Shown piece by piece: positions 1 to 11,437 of a stretch of 64,000 nt of DNA; position 1 is the stretch's first letter; every line of letters starts with the position of its first letter. Position numbers and translations under genes: made by a program. This DNA is from Bacteroidales bacterium. GTDB taxonomy: Bacteria > Bacteroidota > Bacteroidia > Bacteroidales > UBA1715. The stretch is taken from the NCBI GenBank assembly GCA_016714605.1, contig JADKDL010000050.1, positions 1-64,000 of the forward strand, written 5' to 3'. The notes below the pieces were generated by a model. It did not search any database and had not been told where the DNA came from. It was given only the letters and a program-made list of their open reading frames with translations.

Positions 1-1173
<1,173 letters not shown>

Positions 1174-1418
1174 ATAAAATTATTAATTATTTCTTCTACA
1201 CAAACTAAACTATCCTTTTCTCTCAGACTTAAACTCTATCTTTTCCTTTGAGTTTCCTAAAAATATCTTCTATTTTCTTTCTCTTGTTTTTTTATGCTTT
1301 ATATATCGATTAAAGTTTCTTCCCTTCTTATAAATCTAGTTTCCTATCCTTATCTACCCTTCTCTAATCCTCTGCGTATCTCTCAATGAACGTCTGCTTT
1401 ATCTCTCAAAAGCGGATG
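1174..1418 (-). other. 16S rRNA leader region
   Basis: This stretch lies between the rrn promoter and the mature 16S 5' end. It is AT-rich and strongly pyrimidine-biased on the plus strand, so the transcript would be purine-rich. It has no credible open reading frame. It presumably holds the processing and antitermination signals of the rRNA precursor, but I could not identify individual elements. Confidence 0.5.
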
Positions 1419-1451
1419 CAAATTTAATACTTATTTTTTCCCTTTTCCAAA
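1419..1451 (-). promoter_or_regulatory. rrn promoter, Bacteroidota primary-sigma type
   Basis: On the minus strand a TTTG element (1448-1451) is followed 21 bases later by TAAATTTG (1419-1426), matching the Bacteroidota -33 TTG / -7 TAnnTTTG consensus. Transcription would start near 1412 and run through a leader of about 240 nt into the 16S gene. Confidence 0.7.
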
Positions 1452-1534
1452 TTATTCAACAACTTTTTTTAATAAAAATGAAAAATAATTTATAATAATC
1501 TAAATATCTGATGATTATGCAAAAATAAAAACAT

Positions 1535-3486
1535 CTATTTTTTTAGTAATTCTTCTTTAAGCTTCTTTAATTGTTCTATTTCTTGGGCTGCGTCCTCCCA
1601 TTTTTGCATAAAAGAATCAATATTTTTCTGTATTTCACCATGTTTTTGATACAATGAACTTATATTTTTTTCTTCAGGATTACTTAAAAGGACAGAAATC
1701 TCTTCTAATTCTTTCTCTTTTTTCATAATTTCTTGTTCACATTCTATGACAATCTTCTCTGCTTTTCTAATATCTTTATCTATTTCTTTCTTCTTTTGAT
1801 ATAAATCGCTTGAGTTAGATTGCGACGTAGAACTATCAGATATAGATACTACATCTTTTTTCTCGAACTCTTTGAAATTTGCAACTTTTTTCTTTTCCAA
1901 AAAATAATTAATTCCCCCAAGATACTGTTTTACGCCCTTATCTCTAAACTCATAAATAGTTTTTGCAAGTCCGTCTAAGAAATCACGATCATGAGAAACA
2001 AGAATCAATGTGCCATCATAATTGTTAAGTGCATTTTTTAATATATTTTTTGATGCTATATCAAGATGATTTGTTGGTTCATCAAGCACCAATAAATTAT
2101 ATGGTTTAAGCATCAGTTTAGCAAGAGCCAACCTGTTTCTTTCTCCTCCCGACAATACTCGTCTTTTTTTCTATGTCTTCGCCTTTAAAGAGAAAGGACG
2201 CTAATATGTCTCTAACTCTAGTACGCACATCGCCCACGGCAATATCATCGAGCGTTTGGAATACCGTTTTGTCTCCATCTAGAAGTTGATCTTGATTTTG
2301 AGCAAAATAACCAATGGTAACATTATGACCCAGTTTAATTTCGCCTTGAAAATCTAAATCACTAATAATACAACGAGAAAATGTAGTTTTCCCTTCGCCA
2401 TTTTTACCTACAAAAGCAACTTTATCTCCCCGTTCTATTGCAAAATCTATATCTTTAAAAACTATTTTGGAACCATAGTTTTTAGTAACTGACTTAGCTT
2501 CAACTACAATTGTACCGGATCGAGGTGCGGGTGGAAATCTAAAATGAATATTTGCGACATCTTCTTGGTCTATCTCAATTCTATCAACCTTATCAAGCTG
2601 TTTAATTCTAGACTGAACTTGCACTGCTTTAGTGGATTTATACCTAAATCTTTCAATAAATTTTTCGGTATCTTGTATCTTTTTCTGCTGATTTTCATAA
2701 GCAGAAACTTGCAATTCCTCTTCTTTCTTTTCGAAGTTCAAGATATTGAGTATATGGGGCTTTATAGTCTTCTATCCGACCAAGAACTATTTCAATAGTT
2801 CTATTGGTTACGGCATCAAGAAACGCACGATCATGTGAGATTAAAACAACAGCACCCGGATATTGCTTTAGAAATTGTTCTACCCATTGTATGGATTCTA
2901 TATCAAGGTGATTGGTTGGTTCATCTAAAAGGAGGACACTGGGTTTTTGTAGTAAAATTTTAGCTAATTCTATTCTCATTCGCCACCCGCCACTGAATTC
3001 GGAAGTATGTCTGAGGAAATCTTCATTGCTAAATCCTAAACCATTCAATACTCTTTCTACTTCCTTTTCCAATGAATTACCACCGAGCACATCAATTTTA
3101 TGAGATATTTCGCTTACGGTATCTATTAACTTCAGATAGCTTTCACTTTCGTAATCTGTTCGAGAAGCAATATCGTTATTGAGTTTAACTAATCGCTCAT
3201 TAAGATTATTAACCTCTTCAAAGGCTGTTAGAGCCTCCTCTTTAAGGCATTTGGTATCAGCAACATCAAGTTCTTGTGGTAAATATCCAACAGTTTTATC
3301 GTTCTGTATGCTCACTCCACCTTCATCAGGATCCATTATACCTTTAATAGTTTTTATTAAAGTAGACTTTCCTGCTCCATTTTTCCCTACTAAACCTATT
3401 TTATCGCCTTGATTTATCATAAAGCACAGATTTTCAAACAGCGATTCGCCATTAAATCTGATTGTTAAATTATCTATTGAAATCAT
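1535..3486 (-). CDS. ABC-F family ATP-binding cassette protein (two apparent frameshifts)
   Basis: This is a soluble twin-cassette ABC-F ATPase, a family acting on ribosomes in translation regulation or rescue. The N-terminal cassette has Walker A GKNGAGKST, signature SGGWRMR and Walker B LLLDEPTNHLD. The second has GKNGEGKTT, LSGGERNR and VLDEPTNHLD. A charged coiled-coil tail of about 100 residues follows. Both cassettes look catalytically intact. The reading frame breaks twice, within 2717-2734 and at a seven-base T run (2164-2170). Each is repaired by removing one base, giving about 649 residues, a normal length. As written it yields fragments 2695-3486, 2118-2741 and 1535-2155. It lies downstream of metF behind a likely terminator. 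The subfamily (Uup/YdiF-like) is inferred from architecture only. Confidence 0.9.
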
Positions 3487-3491
3487 ATCTC

Positions 3492-3523
3492 AAAAAAAAA
3501 CCTCGCAGAAAATAACTACGAGG
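3492..3523 (-). terminator. probable intrinsic terminator after metF
   Basis: On the minus strand CCTCGTAG and CTGCGAGG form a short bulged stem followed by a run of nine T. It sits between the metF stop and the ABC-F start. Confidence 0.5.
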
Positions 3524-3571
3524 AATTATTAATATTTAGTTAAAAAAAATTAAAATGCTTATACAAATTTA

Positions 3572-4505
3572 TTAAAATACACTTTTGCAAATGTCATACG
3601 TTTGTTTTGCACTTCCATAAGTATAAAAATGCACAATAGGGCACACCGCTCTTTATCAATTCTTTAGCTTGCATAATAGACCAAGCATTTCCAACTAATT
3701 TAGCATCTTCATCTGTTTTACAAGCCTTTAATTCTTTTATCAATTCATCGGGTAAACCTATGTAGAACAATTCTGGCAATATATCTACCTGATTTATTAA
3801 GCCTACTGGTTTTATGCCTGGAATTATAGGTACTGTAATACCCATAGCCCTACATTCATTAACAAAGTCAAAATATTTTTTATTATCAAAAAACATTTGC
3901 GTAATTATATAGTCGGCTCCAGCATCTACCTTCTGTTTAAGATACATCATATCAGACGATAAGCTTGGTGCTATATGATGCTTCTCAGGATATCCTGCTA
4001 CTCCACATGAAAATTTGGTTGGCTTTGAAGCATTAAATTCGGTATCGTCAAGATATTTACCTTTGTTCATATTATTAACCTGACGAACTAAATCTTGCGC
4101 ATGCACATTTCCTTCATCTTCAGGCTTATACACACCTTCAACTTTTAAAGGATCACCCCTGAGACATAAAATATTATCTATTTCTAGAAAATCTAAATCA
4201 ATAAGTACATATTCTGTTTCGCTTCTGGTGAAACCACCACAGAGTATGTGAGGTACTACTTCTACGTTGTATTTATATTTAATAGCTGCTGCAATAGCAA
4301 CTGTTCCCGGACGTTTTCTTACGCGCTTATTATTATCATCATACTGCTCTCTGTGCGAAGTAATATTTATAAACTGCGGATTAAATTCCATTAATGGATC
4401 TAGTGTATTGTAAATTGATTCAATGCCTTTTCCTTTCAATGGAGGCAAAATCTCAAATGAAAACAATGCTTTGTCTGATTGTTTTATTTTGTCTACTACG
4501 GTCAT
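3572..4505 (-). CDS. metF: methylenetetrahydrofolate reductase (C-terminal frameshift)
   Basis: MetF reduces 5,10-methylene-THF to 5-methyl-THF with FAD, supplying the methyl group for methionine synthesis. The N-terminal SFEILPP stretch, the NITSHREQ region, the ILCLRGDP segment and the ITQMFFDN region all match the MTHFR TIM barrel. As written the frame ends at 3594 with an atypical tail. Removing one base from the GGG run at 3639-3641 restores VPIVHFYTYGSAKQTYDI and a stop at 3572-3574, giving about 310 residues, the usual length. The lesion is therefore most likely a single-base sequencing insertion. The next gene downstream is an unrelated ABC-F ATPase. Confidence 0.93.
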
Positions 4506-4908
4506 CTTTATAAATTCTATTTTGAAACAAAAATATAAAATTTACTATTGAATACAGCTAGAAAATATATATGAGTTTATTTTTTTTATGCGTAAACGAC
4601 TTGAAACTTTGTTAAATAACTGAAATATAGTTAAATATATAAGGAAAATATTCTTTATGGCATTTACAAAATAGGGCTATTACTAATTTAAAACATTAAC
4701 TTAATGCAATCAACAATATAATACTTAATAAACTGAATTATAGAAATATATGTGTATTAGCAAAATAATGTTGAAGAAAAAAGAAACAAATTTCATATCA
4801 AAATTCATCATTATTAATATATAAGTAAACTAAATAATACTTTTTTTTTACTAGTTTTGCGATACTCATTTTTTTAACAATATAACTAATTAATTAAATA
4901 TTACCAAA
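4506..4908. other. AT-rich intergenic region between divergent genes
   Basis: About 400 bases separate metF (minus) from the LamG/BNR gene (plus). The region is extremely AT-rich and contains no credible gene. TAGTTTTG at 4852-4859 fits the -7 consensus for the rightward gene, but there is no clear TTG at the expected -33 distance. Nothing else is recognisable. Confidence 0.4.
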
Positions 4909-7900
4909 ATGAAAAATAAATCATTTAAAATTTGGTTAAAAACTATAATTACTTTATTATTTATCAACCAATTATATCAACTTCAAGGGCAAAATTATGC
5001 TGCATACTTTGAAGGTAATATTGAAGGTACTTTAAATAACATAACAATTCCTGCACTGAACACAACAAATTTACCAATAACTATTGAAGCATGGTTTAAA
5101 CCAGTTGGTAACCAGAATGATTATGCAAGTATTCTATTTTCGCGAAATGGGTCCTCTACTCCTACCGGAATTTTTATAAGACCGACTATCAACAACGAAA
5201 TAAGAAGTATTTGGAGCAACGATTTATCTACCACATCTACAAATTTGATTGTAAAAAATGATGTTTGGCATCATGTAGCACTCGTTGTAACTAGTTCATA
5301 CAGATATTTATACTTAGACGGACAGCTATTTGACTATATGTCAACAAACAATAAAATAGAAAACTTTGATACAAACATAAAAATTGGATGGGATGATGCA
5401 TTACCTAACAGAACTTTTAAAGGTTATATAGATGAAGTAAGAATTTGGAATGAAGCGAAAAGCCTTGCACAAATTGAACAAAATAAATATGTTACACTTT
5501 CGGGAACGGAAAATAATCTATTAGGATATTGGAAATTTGACGATCAGGCAATTACTGCAACAGACTATACCACAAATCAGCATAATGGTATTATTAACGG
5601 AGCTAGCTATAAACCATCAGATGTATTTGCTCCGATGACATATTTAAAATCAAATGTTTGGCAACCATTAAATGAAATTTCGGTGCATAATAAAACTTCA
5701 ACTATCAGCAGAATAGAAATTGAAACTCAAAATACTGCTCAAGCATTACTTTTAAAAAAGTTAACTATTAATTGTAATGGAACAAGCAATTTAGCAGATA
5801 TCAATTCTATTAAAGTATATTACACTGGCAAAGACACAACATTTTCTACCCAAAATTTATTTTGCGAATTTTCTGGCACCAAAACCGGTCTAATTGAATT
5901 AAACGGAACAACCAAACTGGAATCAGGAAAAAACTTCTTTTATATAAGTTATGAAATATCGAACAACGCACTCAATGGTAATACTCTTGATGCTGAATGC
6001 GTATCTTTTATAATTGAAGGTGCTGAATCAAAATTCATTACTCTATATCGTTTGGTATCTGTAAAAATGATGGAACAATTCATATGGCATTTGATCATCA
6101 TGGAGATATTTTGCATTATAGAGTTTCTGAAAAAGGTATTGCCAATACTCCAGAGTCAAAAAATTGGAATGCTTCTCTTTTCGGAAATATAAGAAACTTC
6201 TTAATAAGTGGTAAGCCAATAGAACTGGTTACTTATCCTAGATTTGTAAATATGCCAAACGGCGATTTGCTTTATGAATGTAGAATAGGGACAAGCGGAA
6301 GTGGAGACTCATATCTATGGCAATATAAGGCAGCGAGTGGAATGTGGTCAGAAATTGGGAAATATATTGATGGAATTTCACTTGATCCTGATCAAAATGC
6401 GTACATAAATGGCATTCATTACGACAAAAATGGAAGATTGCATACATCATGGGTTTGGAGACAAACTCCTAATGCGGTAACGAACCATGATGTTTATTAT
6501 GCTTTTAGCGATGATAACGGATTTACATGGAAAAATGATAAAAACCAAATAATTGGGAGAGCCAATTCTGATGTAATGAGTTTAGAAAGTTCGGGGCTAA
6601 AAATAATCTCTATTGCTCAAAATAGAGGTTTGATAAATCAAGAATCGCAAGTTGTAGATAGTAAAGGAGGGATTCATATTTTGCAATCATATATGCTCAA
6701 TACAGAGCCAGATAATTCATCAAACTTCTGGGCATCGAGAGATAAAGCTTACCTTCGTCATATTTACAAGGATGAAAACGGAATTTGGCAAAATGATATT
6801 ATACCTGCAATTTCTAGAAACAGAAGTCAAATAGCAATAGATAAGTTCGATAATTTGTACGTAATAGCACCCGATTATAGAATTTATTTTGCTTCGGCTC
6901 AGAATAAATGGAAAAAATGGACAGCCTTAGATATAAGTGCAGACAAATCAATGATAAATGAGGGACTTATAGACAGAGAAGCACTTGTAGAAAATCATAT
7001 TTTAAGCTTTGTATTCTCTCAAATGCAAAACAAAATAATAGTTCCATATTATCTTTTGGAAAATTTACAAAAAGGAAATGGTACAGGTTTAAGAGCCGCA
7101 TACTATAATGATACCATTTTCTCAAATCTTGCATACCAAAACCTAGACTCTATAAACTACCAATGGACTGGGAAAAGAGCCTTTTCGGGAGTATCTTTAG
7201 AAAATTTTAGTACTGAATGGTCTGGTTCACTAGAAACTCAATTTGCCGAAGCATACTCTATTTACATTAACACAAGTGCAAAAATTAAAGTATGGATTAA
7301 TGATATTTTGGTAATTTCTGGCGAAGGTTCAACCACACAAGAATATGAATATGAATTACCAATATTACCTACTCACCAGTACAAAATTAAAATAGCAGCA
7401 GTATTTAAAGAACAGCCTGCGACAATAGAATTGTGGTGGAAATCTGCTTCACAAGAGAAAAGTATTATACCAAAATCGCAACTCCATGCCGACAATGAAA
7501 TATTACCAACCTATAAAACTGCAAATATAGAACTAAAAAAAGGCTGGAATTTGGTAACAATTCCATTTAATATGCCTTCAAAAAATATTGACGAGTTTTT
7601 CCCGAATGCTATCGAAATAAAGACTATGGATACTTATTTCAATAAAATGAATCTGTTATTTTTACAGAGTCTTCAAAAATCGGAATCCGGTGTGGCATAT
7701 TTAATAAAAAACAATATTGATGAAACGATTCAGATTTCGGGCTCACTTTTAAATCTATCAAATTCAATACAACTGAAAAAGAGGTGGAATTTATTTCCCT
7801 ACTCATTAGTATCTGCACAGAAAGCTATTGATTTGTTTGCTGAGAATTGGGATAATGTTGAGAAAATAAGAAGTTTTGATAACCAATATATAAAAGGTTC

Positions 7901-7985
7901 TACAAACAATGCAAATACTTTTACACTAATTCCTACAAAAGCATATTATATATATTGCAATAAGGATTTTATATTTAATTGGTAA
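4909..7985 (+). CDS. secreted LamG / BNR-repeat / PA14 multidomain protein (one frameshift)
   Basis: The N-terminus is a signal peptide (hydrophobic segment around residues 12-25). It is followed by a LamG-like concanavalin fold (about 30-215, with IEAWFKP, WHHVALV and GYIDEVRIWN). Next come a beta-rich linker resembling sialidase-associated N-terminal domains, a BNR_4-type propeller (MAFDHHGD..LHYRVS) and a PA14-like domain (AAYYND..QWTG). The C-terminus has two repeats beginning GWNLVTIP and RWNLFPYS. The frame breaks at the A5 run 6063-6067. One extra A restores one protein of about 1,025 residues. In place of that, the raw frames are 4909-6192 and 6084-7985. The domains suggest a carbohydrate-binding or glycan-processing exoprotein. 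Catalytic residues could not be assigned. The next gene is on the opposite strand. Confidence 0.75.
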
Positions 7986-7997
7986 AAAAAAATACTA

Positions 7998-8525
7998 TTA
8001 TAAACTAAAAGTGTATGGAATTCCGGTTCTAATTCGCATAGGAGAAGTGCCACGGAAATTATCTTTAATAAGCCTTTTTATTATGATTTTAATTATCCAG
8101 CCATGAGCAACGATAATGCAATCTTCATGTTTATTTATAATTGCATCGAGCAAAGAATTTACCCGTAAATTACTTTCTATATAAGTTTCTAGTTGCTTCC
8201 TAGAGTTTAGTCGCCATTGAATTCTACCTATCAGGAGCCAGAAAATTGCAGGTAATTTTAAATTTGTTTGGATAAATGGTTTTATGGGAACTTCTATCAA
8301 CAATTTACTTACGATGTTGGGTGGTTTGCTAAAAATTAAATGTGTGGTATCTATGGCTCTTTGCATTGAACTGGAAATGATTGTTTTATCAGTATCCATT
8401 TTCAAATTTTCTACAATAACATTTGAAGAATTATAAATAGAACATGCTTTTGCAAATCCTTCAGAATTATATACAAAATCCCATTGGAAATCAACCTTGA
8501 AGTGTCTAATTAAAGTTATTTCCAT
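7998..8525 (-). CDS. histidine phosphatase family protein
   Basis: This 175-residue protein opens with LIRHFKVDF, the RH-containing catalytic motif of the phosphoglycerate mutase-like (histidine phosphatase) superfamily. It also carries SSSMQRAIDT, the second conserved arginine motif, and VAHGWIIK, the C-terminal histidine motif. The RHG triad is RHF here, a change seen in some family members. The substrate is unknown. The gene converges on the LamG/BNR gene with only 12 bases between them. Upstream is the capA-like gene, 36 bases away once that gene's frameshift is corrected, so co-transcription with capA is possible. Confidence 0.75.
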   Translation of the reverse strand: MEITLIRHFKVDFQWDFVYNSEGFAKACSIYNSSNVIVENLKMDTDKTIISSSMQRAIDTTHLIFSKPPNIVSKLLIEVPIKPFIQTNLKLPAIFWLLIGRIQWRLNSRKQLETYIESNLRVNSLLDAIINKHEDCIIVAHGWIIKIIIKRLIKDNFRGTSPMRIRTGIPYTFSL

Positions 8526-8561
8526 AATAGGACAAAAATGAAAAGAACATTCGCGAGGAAT

Positions 8562-9658
8562 TTAATGCTTAATTTCTTTAACATTTACGTTGCCATTTTC
8601 TAATACAGCACGCATTTGTTTTACACAATTTAACATTGTATCATAGGCATTTAACCCAATAAAAAATCAGGATTTGTTTCGAATTGCGCAACTGGAAGAA
8701 CAAAGAAATACTTTTTTTCTTTGAAGTAAGGAGCATGAACCCAAGTAAGATAATTTGAAACATTTTCAATTTTAATCTTACCATTATTTTTTACCAATGT
8801 AAGTTGAATCATTTGTCCTCCATCTCTGGGCTGAGTGCGCTGATTTGAAATAAAATTACCTAATGAATAGACTACAAGACTTTGATTTTCATTAGTAATG
8901 TCATTTTCAAAATATGAGGGTTGTACTACATGAGGATGAGAACCAATAACTATTTCTACTCCATTTCTCTTGAAAAACCCTGCTACACGTTTCTGACTTA
9001 GATTTGGAGCAGTTTCATACTCATTGCCCCAATGCACAAATGCTATAATTTTATCAATATTTAAATTTTTACAATAATCTATGTCCGTTTTTATAGTATT
9101 TGTATCAAGCATGTTTATAAATGTACCCGATGGAATAGGTATGCCATTGAGCCCATAAGTATAATTCAATAAAGCAATTGAAAAACCATTTTTTGTAAGA
9201 ATTAAAGGATTGTTCTTCTTTTTATCTTCAGTATTTATGAAAGTTCCTGTATGTAGTACATTAAGACTATCAAGAGCTTTTACAGTTTTCACAACTCCAT
9301 TGTAACCTCTATCGGCACTATGATTATTGGCTGTAACAAACACATTTACACCAGCTTTAATCATTGCGGCAGGAAGTTCGGCAGGTGAACTAAATGCAGG
9401 ATATCCGCTATATGGTTTGCAATTTAGTGTAACCTCGAGATTTGCAACAACAAAATCATGCTTCTTAAATATTGGCGATACATAACTGAAACAGGTATCG
9501 TAATTATATTTACCTGTCTTATAATTATAAGCTGCATTTATTTGAGAATCATGGCCCATTACGTCGCCTACGAACAAAAATCGCAATGTATCTGACTGAG
9601 CCGAAACTGAATTAACTCCCAATAATAAAACGAAAAAAAACACTACTAATTTGTTCAT
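8562..9658 (-). CDS. CapA family metallophosphoesterase-like protein (C-terminal frameshift)
   Basis: An exported protein of the PGA_cap/CapA family, related to calcineurin-type metallophosphoesterases and named after poly-gamma-glutamate capsule synthesis. Visible motifs are FLFVGDVMGHD, VANLEVTL, TANNHSADRG, FVHWGNEY and GSHPHVVQ. I start it at the ATG at 9658, which is followed by an ideal signal peptide ending VSAQ. An upstream in-frame ATG at 9769 would add a non-conserved lead. As written the frame stops at 8651. Restoring one base in the CCC (8655-8657) or A6 (8661-8666) run continues it through NAYDTMLNCVKQMRAV to a stop at 8562, giving about 365 residues. It is the last gene of a probable ompA-like/yjbQ/capA transcription unit. 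Confidence 0.82.
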
Positions 9659-9713
9659 ATTTAAAAATTTGGTCTTAATACAAAATTGAGATTTAAACTT
9701 ATTTAGTAAAATT

Positions 9714-10124
9714 CTAACTGATAATGGTAACAGTAATTTTTCTAGATGATGCGTCATTTCTAAATTCACACAAATAAATACCTTGCCACGTTCCTAATTT
9801 TAATTTTGAATTTTCAATAGGAATAGTAACTGAATATCCTAAAATAGAGGCTTTTATATGTGCTGACATGTCATCAGAGCCCTCCAAAATATGAGTGAAA
9901 CCTTTAAAAGCATCAGGAACTATTGCATTAAAAAAAGTTTCAAAGTCAGCCCTTACAGAAGCGTCTGCATTTTCATTAATGGTTAATGCAGCCGAAGTGT
10001 GATGTATAAAAACATTACAAATTCCGCTTTGGGGTAATTCTTTTAGCTTTTCTAAAACTTTAGACGTTATTAAATGAAATCCTCTCTTATAAGGTGAAAG
10101 AATAATTTCATATTGGGATACCAT
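9714..10124 (-). CDS. yjbQ: YjbQ family protein (secondary thiamine-phosphate synthase-like)
   Basis: This 136-residue protein is a full-length member of UPF0047/YjbQ, with the hallmark HHTSAALTINENADASVRAD block and the LGTWQGIYLCEFR C-terminal block. Some family members have weak thiamine-phosphate synthase activity, but the physiological role is unsettled. Its start codon directly abuts the stop of the OmpA-domain gene upstream (10125), indicating co-transcription. The capA-like gene follows 55 bases downstream. I see no signal peptide, so it should be cytoplasmic even though both neighbours are exported. Confidence 0.88.
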   Translation of the reverse strand: MVSQYEIILSPYKRGFHLITSKVLEKLKELPQSGICNVFIHHTSAALTINENADASVRADFETFFNAIVPDAFKGFTHILEGSDDMSAHIKASILGYSVTIPIENSKLKLGTWQGIYLCEFRNDASSRKITVTIIS

Positions 10125-11366
10125 TTATTTTTTGGTTATAATAAATTCTACCCTTCTGTTTTTTGCTTGTCCTTCAGGCGTATCATTACTAGCTATAGGT
10201 TGAGTATCGCCATAGCCTTTATATTTAATACGAGTAGCAACAATTCCTTTGGTCACTACATAATCTACTACCGCTTTGGCTCGTTGCTCCGAAATTTCTA
10301 AATTATGTGTTCCAATATTATTAGTGTGTCCATTTACCTGAATTTCAAGCGTTGGATGACTTTTCATAATAGCAACCAATTTGTCAAGCTCTGTAAATGA
10401 TTCGGGAAGAAGTTCTGATTTTCCCTGAGCGAATAAAATATTTTGAAGTTTAACAACTTCACCTACTTGGAAACTAGTGTTATCTAATGATTTGGGTGTA
10501 CTACCAACCGCAGGATTTGAAGTAGCTGTCTGTAATGCTTTCTTTGCATCGGTATCAAGTTTTACAGCCATATCACCTTTCTGAAAACTTCCTGTTTCCA
10601 TTAGTTTTATAATGTCATCTTTTGTAATAATAATGCTTTTGGTTGGAGCAGCAGTTGTAGAAGTTCCTGTTGAAGTAGTAGAAGTAGTATTTTCAGTAGG
10701 AACGGCACTTGCAACTTTAGGTGGAGCTACAGAGCCATACTTTTTGCGAGCATCTTCTTCCATTTTATCTTTAACTTCTTTTAGATTTACATCTCTACCT
10801 AATTCAACTTCCATTTTATCCTCAATACTTGACATAAATGGCTTATCTACATAAACTAATAAATCATTAGGTCTTTCTTCATCGCGCATGAAGAGATACA
10901 TTTTATCATTGCTATTGTATGAAATTTTGTATTGCGCAGTAGTAGCAGGAGCGCATCCTCGAGGTGTTTTTGAGCAACCAACAGTATCAACAGCACCTGA
11001 TGCTAATACTATGTGAGCAAACAATAATTTGTATGGTTCGAAATTTGCAAAAAACTCATCACCTTTTACATCAAAACAGCTATTATATAATTCTACACTT
11101 CCATCAAGCCTGTAGTCATTAACTTTATCCCAAGTGTAAAGTTTGTAAATAGAAAGGTATAATATTTTTTTGGAACGGTAGCTTATAGCTATACTATTAG
11201 CTCTTTCGTCTACCAGTATCTCTTGAATTTTACTTTCTTCAATAGCAATTCCTCTAATTCTCTTAAGAAATCTATATCCCGGTATATCTTGCGAATAAGT
11301 TACTAATGAAGAACATAATAGTACAAAGATAAGAAGTAATGTATGTTTAGCAGATCTTATTTTCAT
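10125..11366 (-). CDS. OmpA-family peptidoglycan-associated outer-membrane protein
   Basis: A 413-residue exported protein with a signal peptide ending near SLVTYSQ. A lineage-specific N-terminal domain of about 180 residues follows, including a CSKTPRGC cysteine pair. Next is a charged and Thr/Ser-rich linker (ENTTSTTSTGTSTTAAP). The C-terminal OmpA-like domain is at about 300-413 (ILFAQGKSELLP, NGHTNNIGTHNLEISEQRA, GYGDTQPIASN, KNRRVEF). That fold binds peptidoglycan and anchors outer-membrane structures. The N-terminal domain is not one I recognise. It is directly fused in transcription to yjbQ, and the LRR gene lies 71 bases upstream on the same strand. Confidence 0.85.
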   Translation of the reverse strand: MKIRSAKHTLLLIFVLLCSSLVTYSQDIPGYRFLKRIRGIAIEESKIQEILVDERANSIAISYRSKKILYLSIYKLYTWDKVNDYRLDGSVELYNSCFDVKGDEFFANFEPYKLLFAHIVLASGAVDTVGCSKTPRGCAPATTAQYKISYNSNDKMYLFMRDEERPNDLLVYVDKPFMSSIEDKMEVELGRDVNLKEVKDKMEEDARKKYGSVAPPKVASAVPTENTTSTTSTGTSTTAAPTKSIIITKDDIIKLMETGSFQKGDMAVKLDTDAKKALQTATSNPAVGSTPKSLDNTSFQVGEVVKLQNILFAQGKSELLPESFTELDKLVAIMKSHPTLEIQVNGHTNNIGTHNLEISEQRAKAVVDYVVTKGIVATRIKYKGYGDTQPIASNDTPEGQAKNRRVEFIITKK

Positions 11367-11437
11367 TGCTTTTGAGTTGATTAAATTTTCTAATAAAATT
11401 TTTAACTATTTAGAAATGTGTTACACATTTTCAAAAA

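Noticed and set aside
1535..3486. Three separate ABC transporter genes
   Set aside because: The three frames are consecutive parts of one ABC-F protein interrupted by two single-base shifts. The joined length and motif order are normal.
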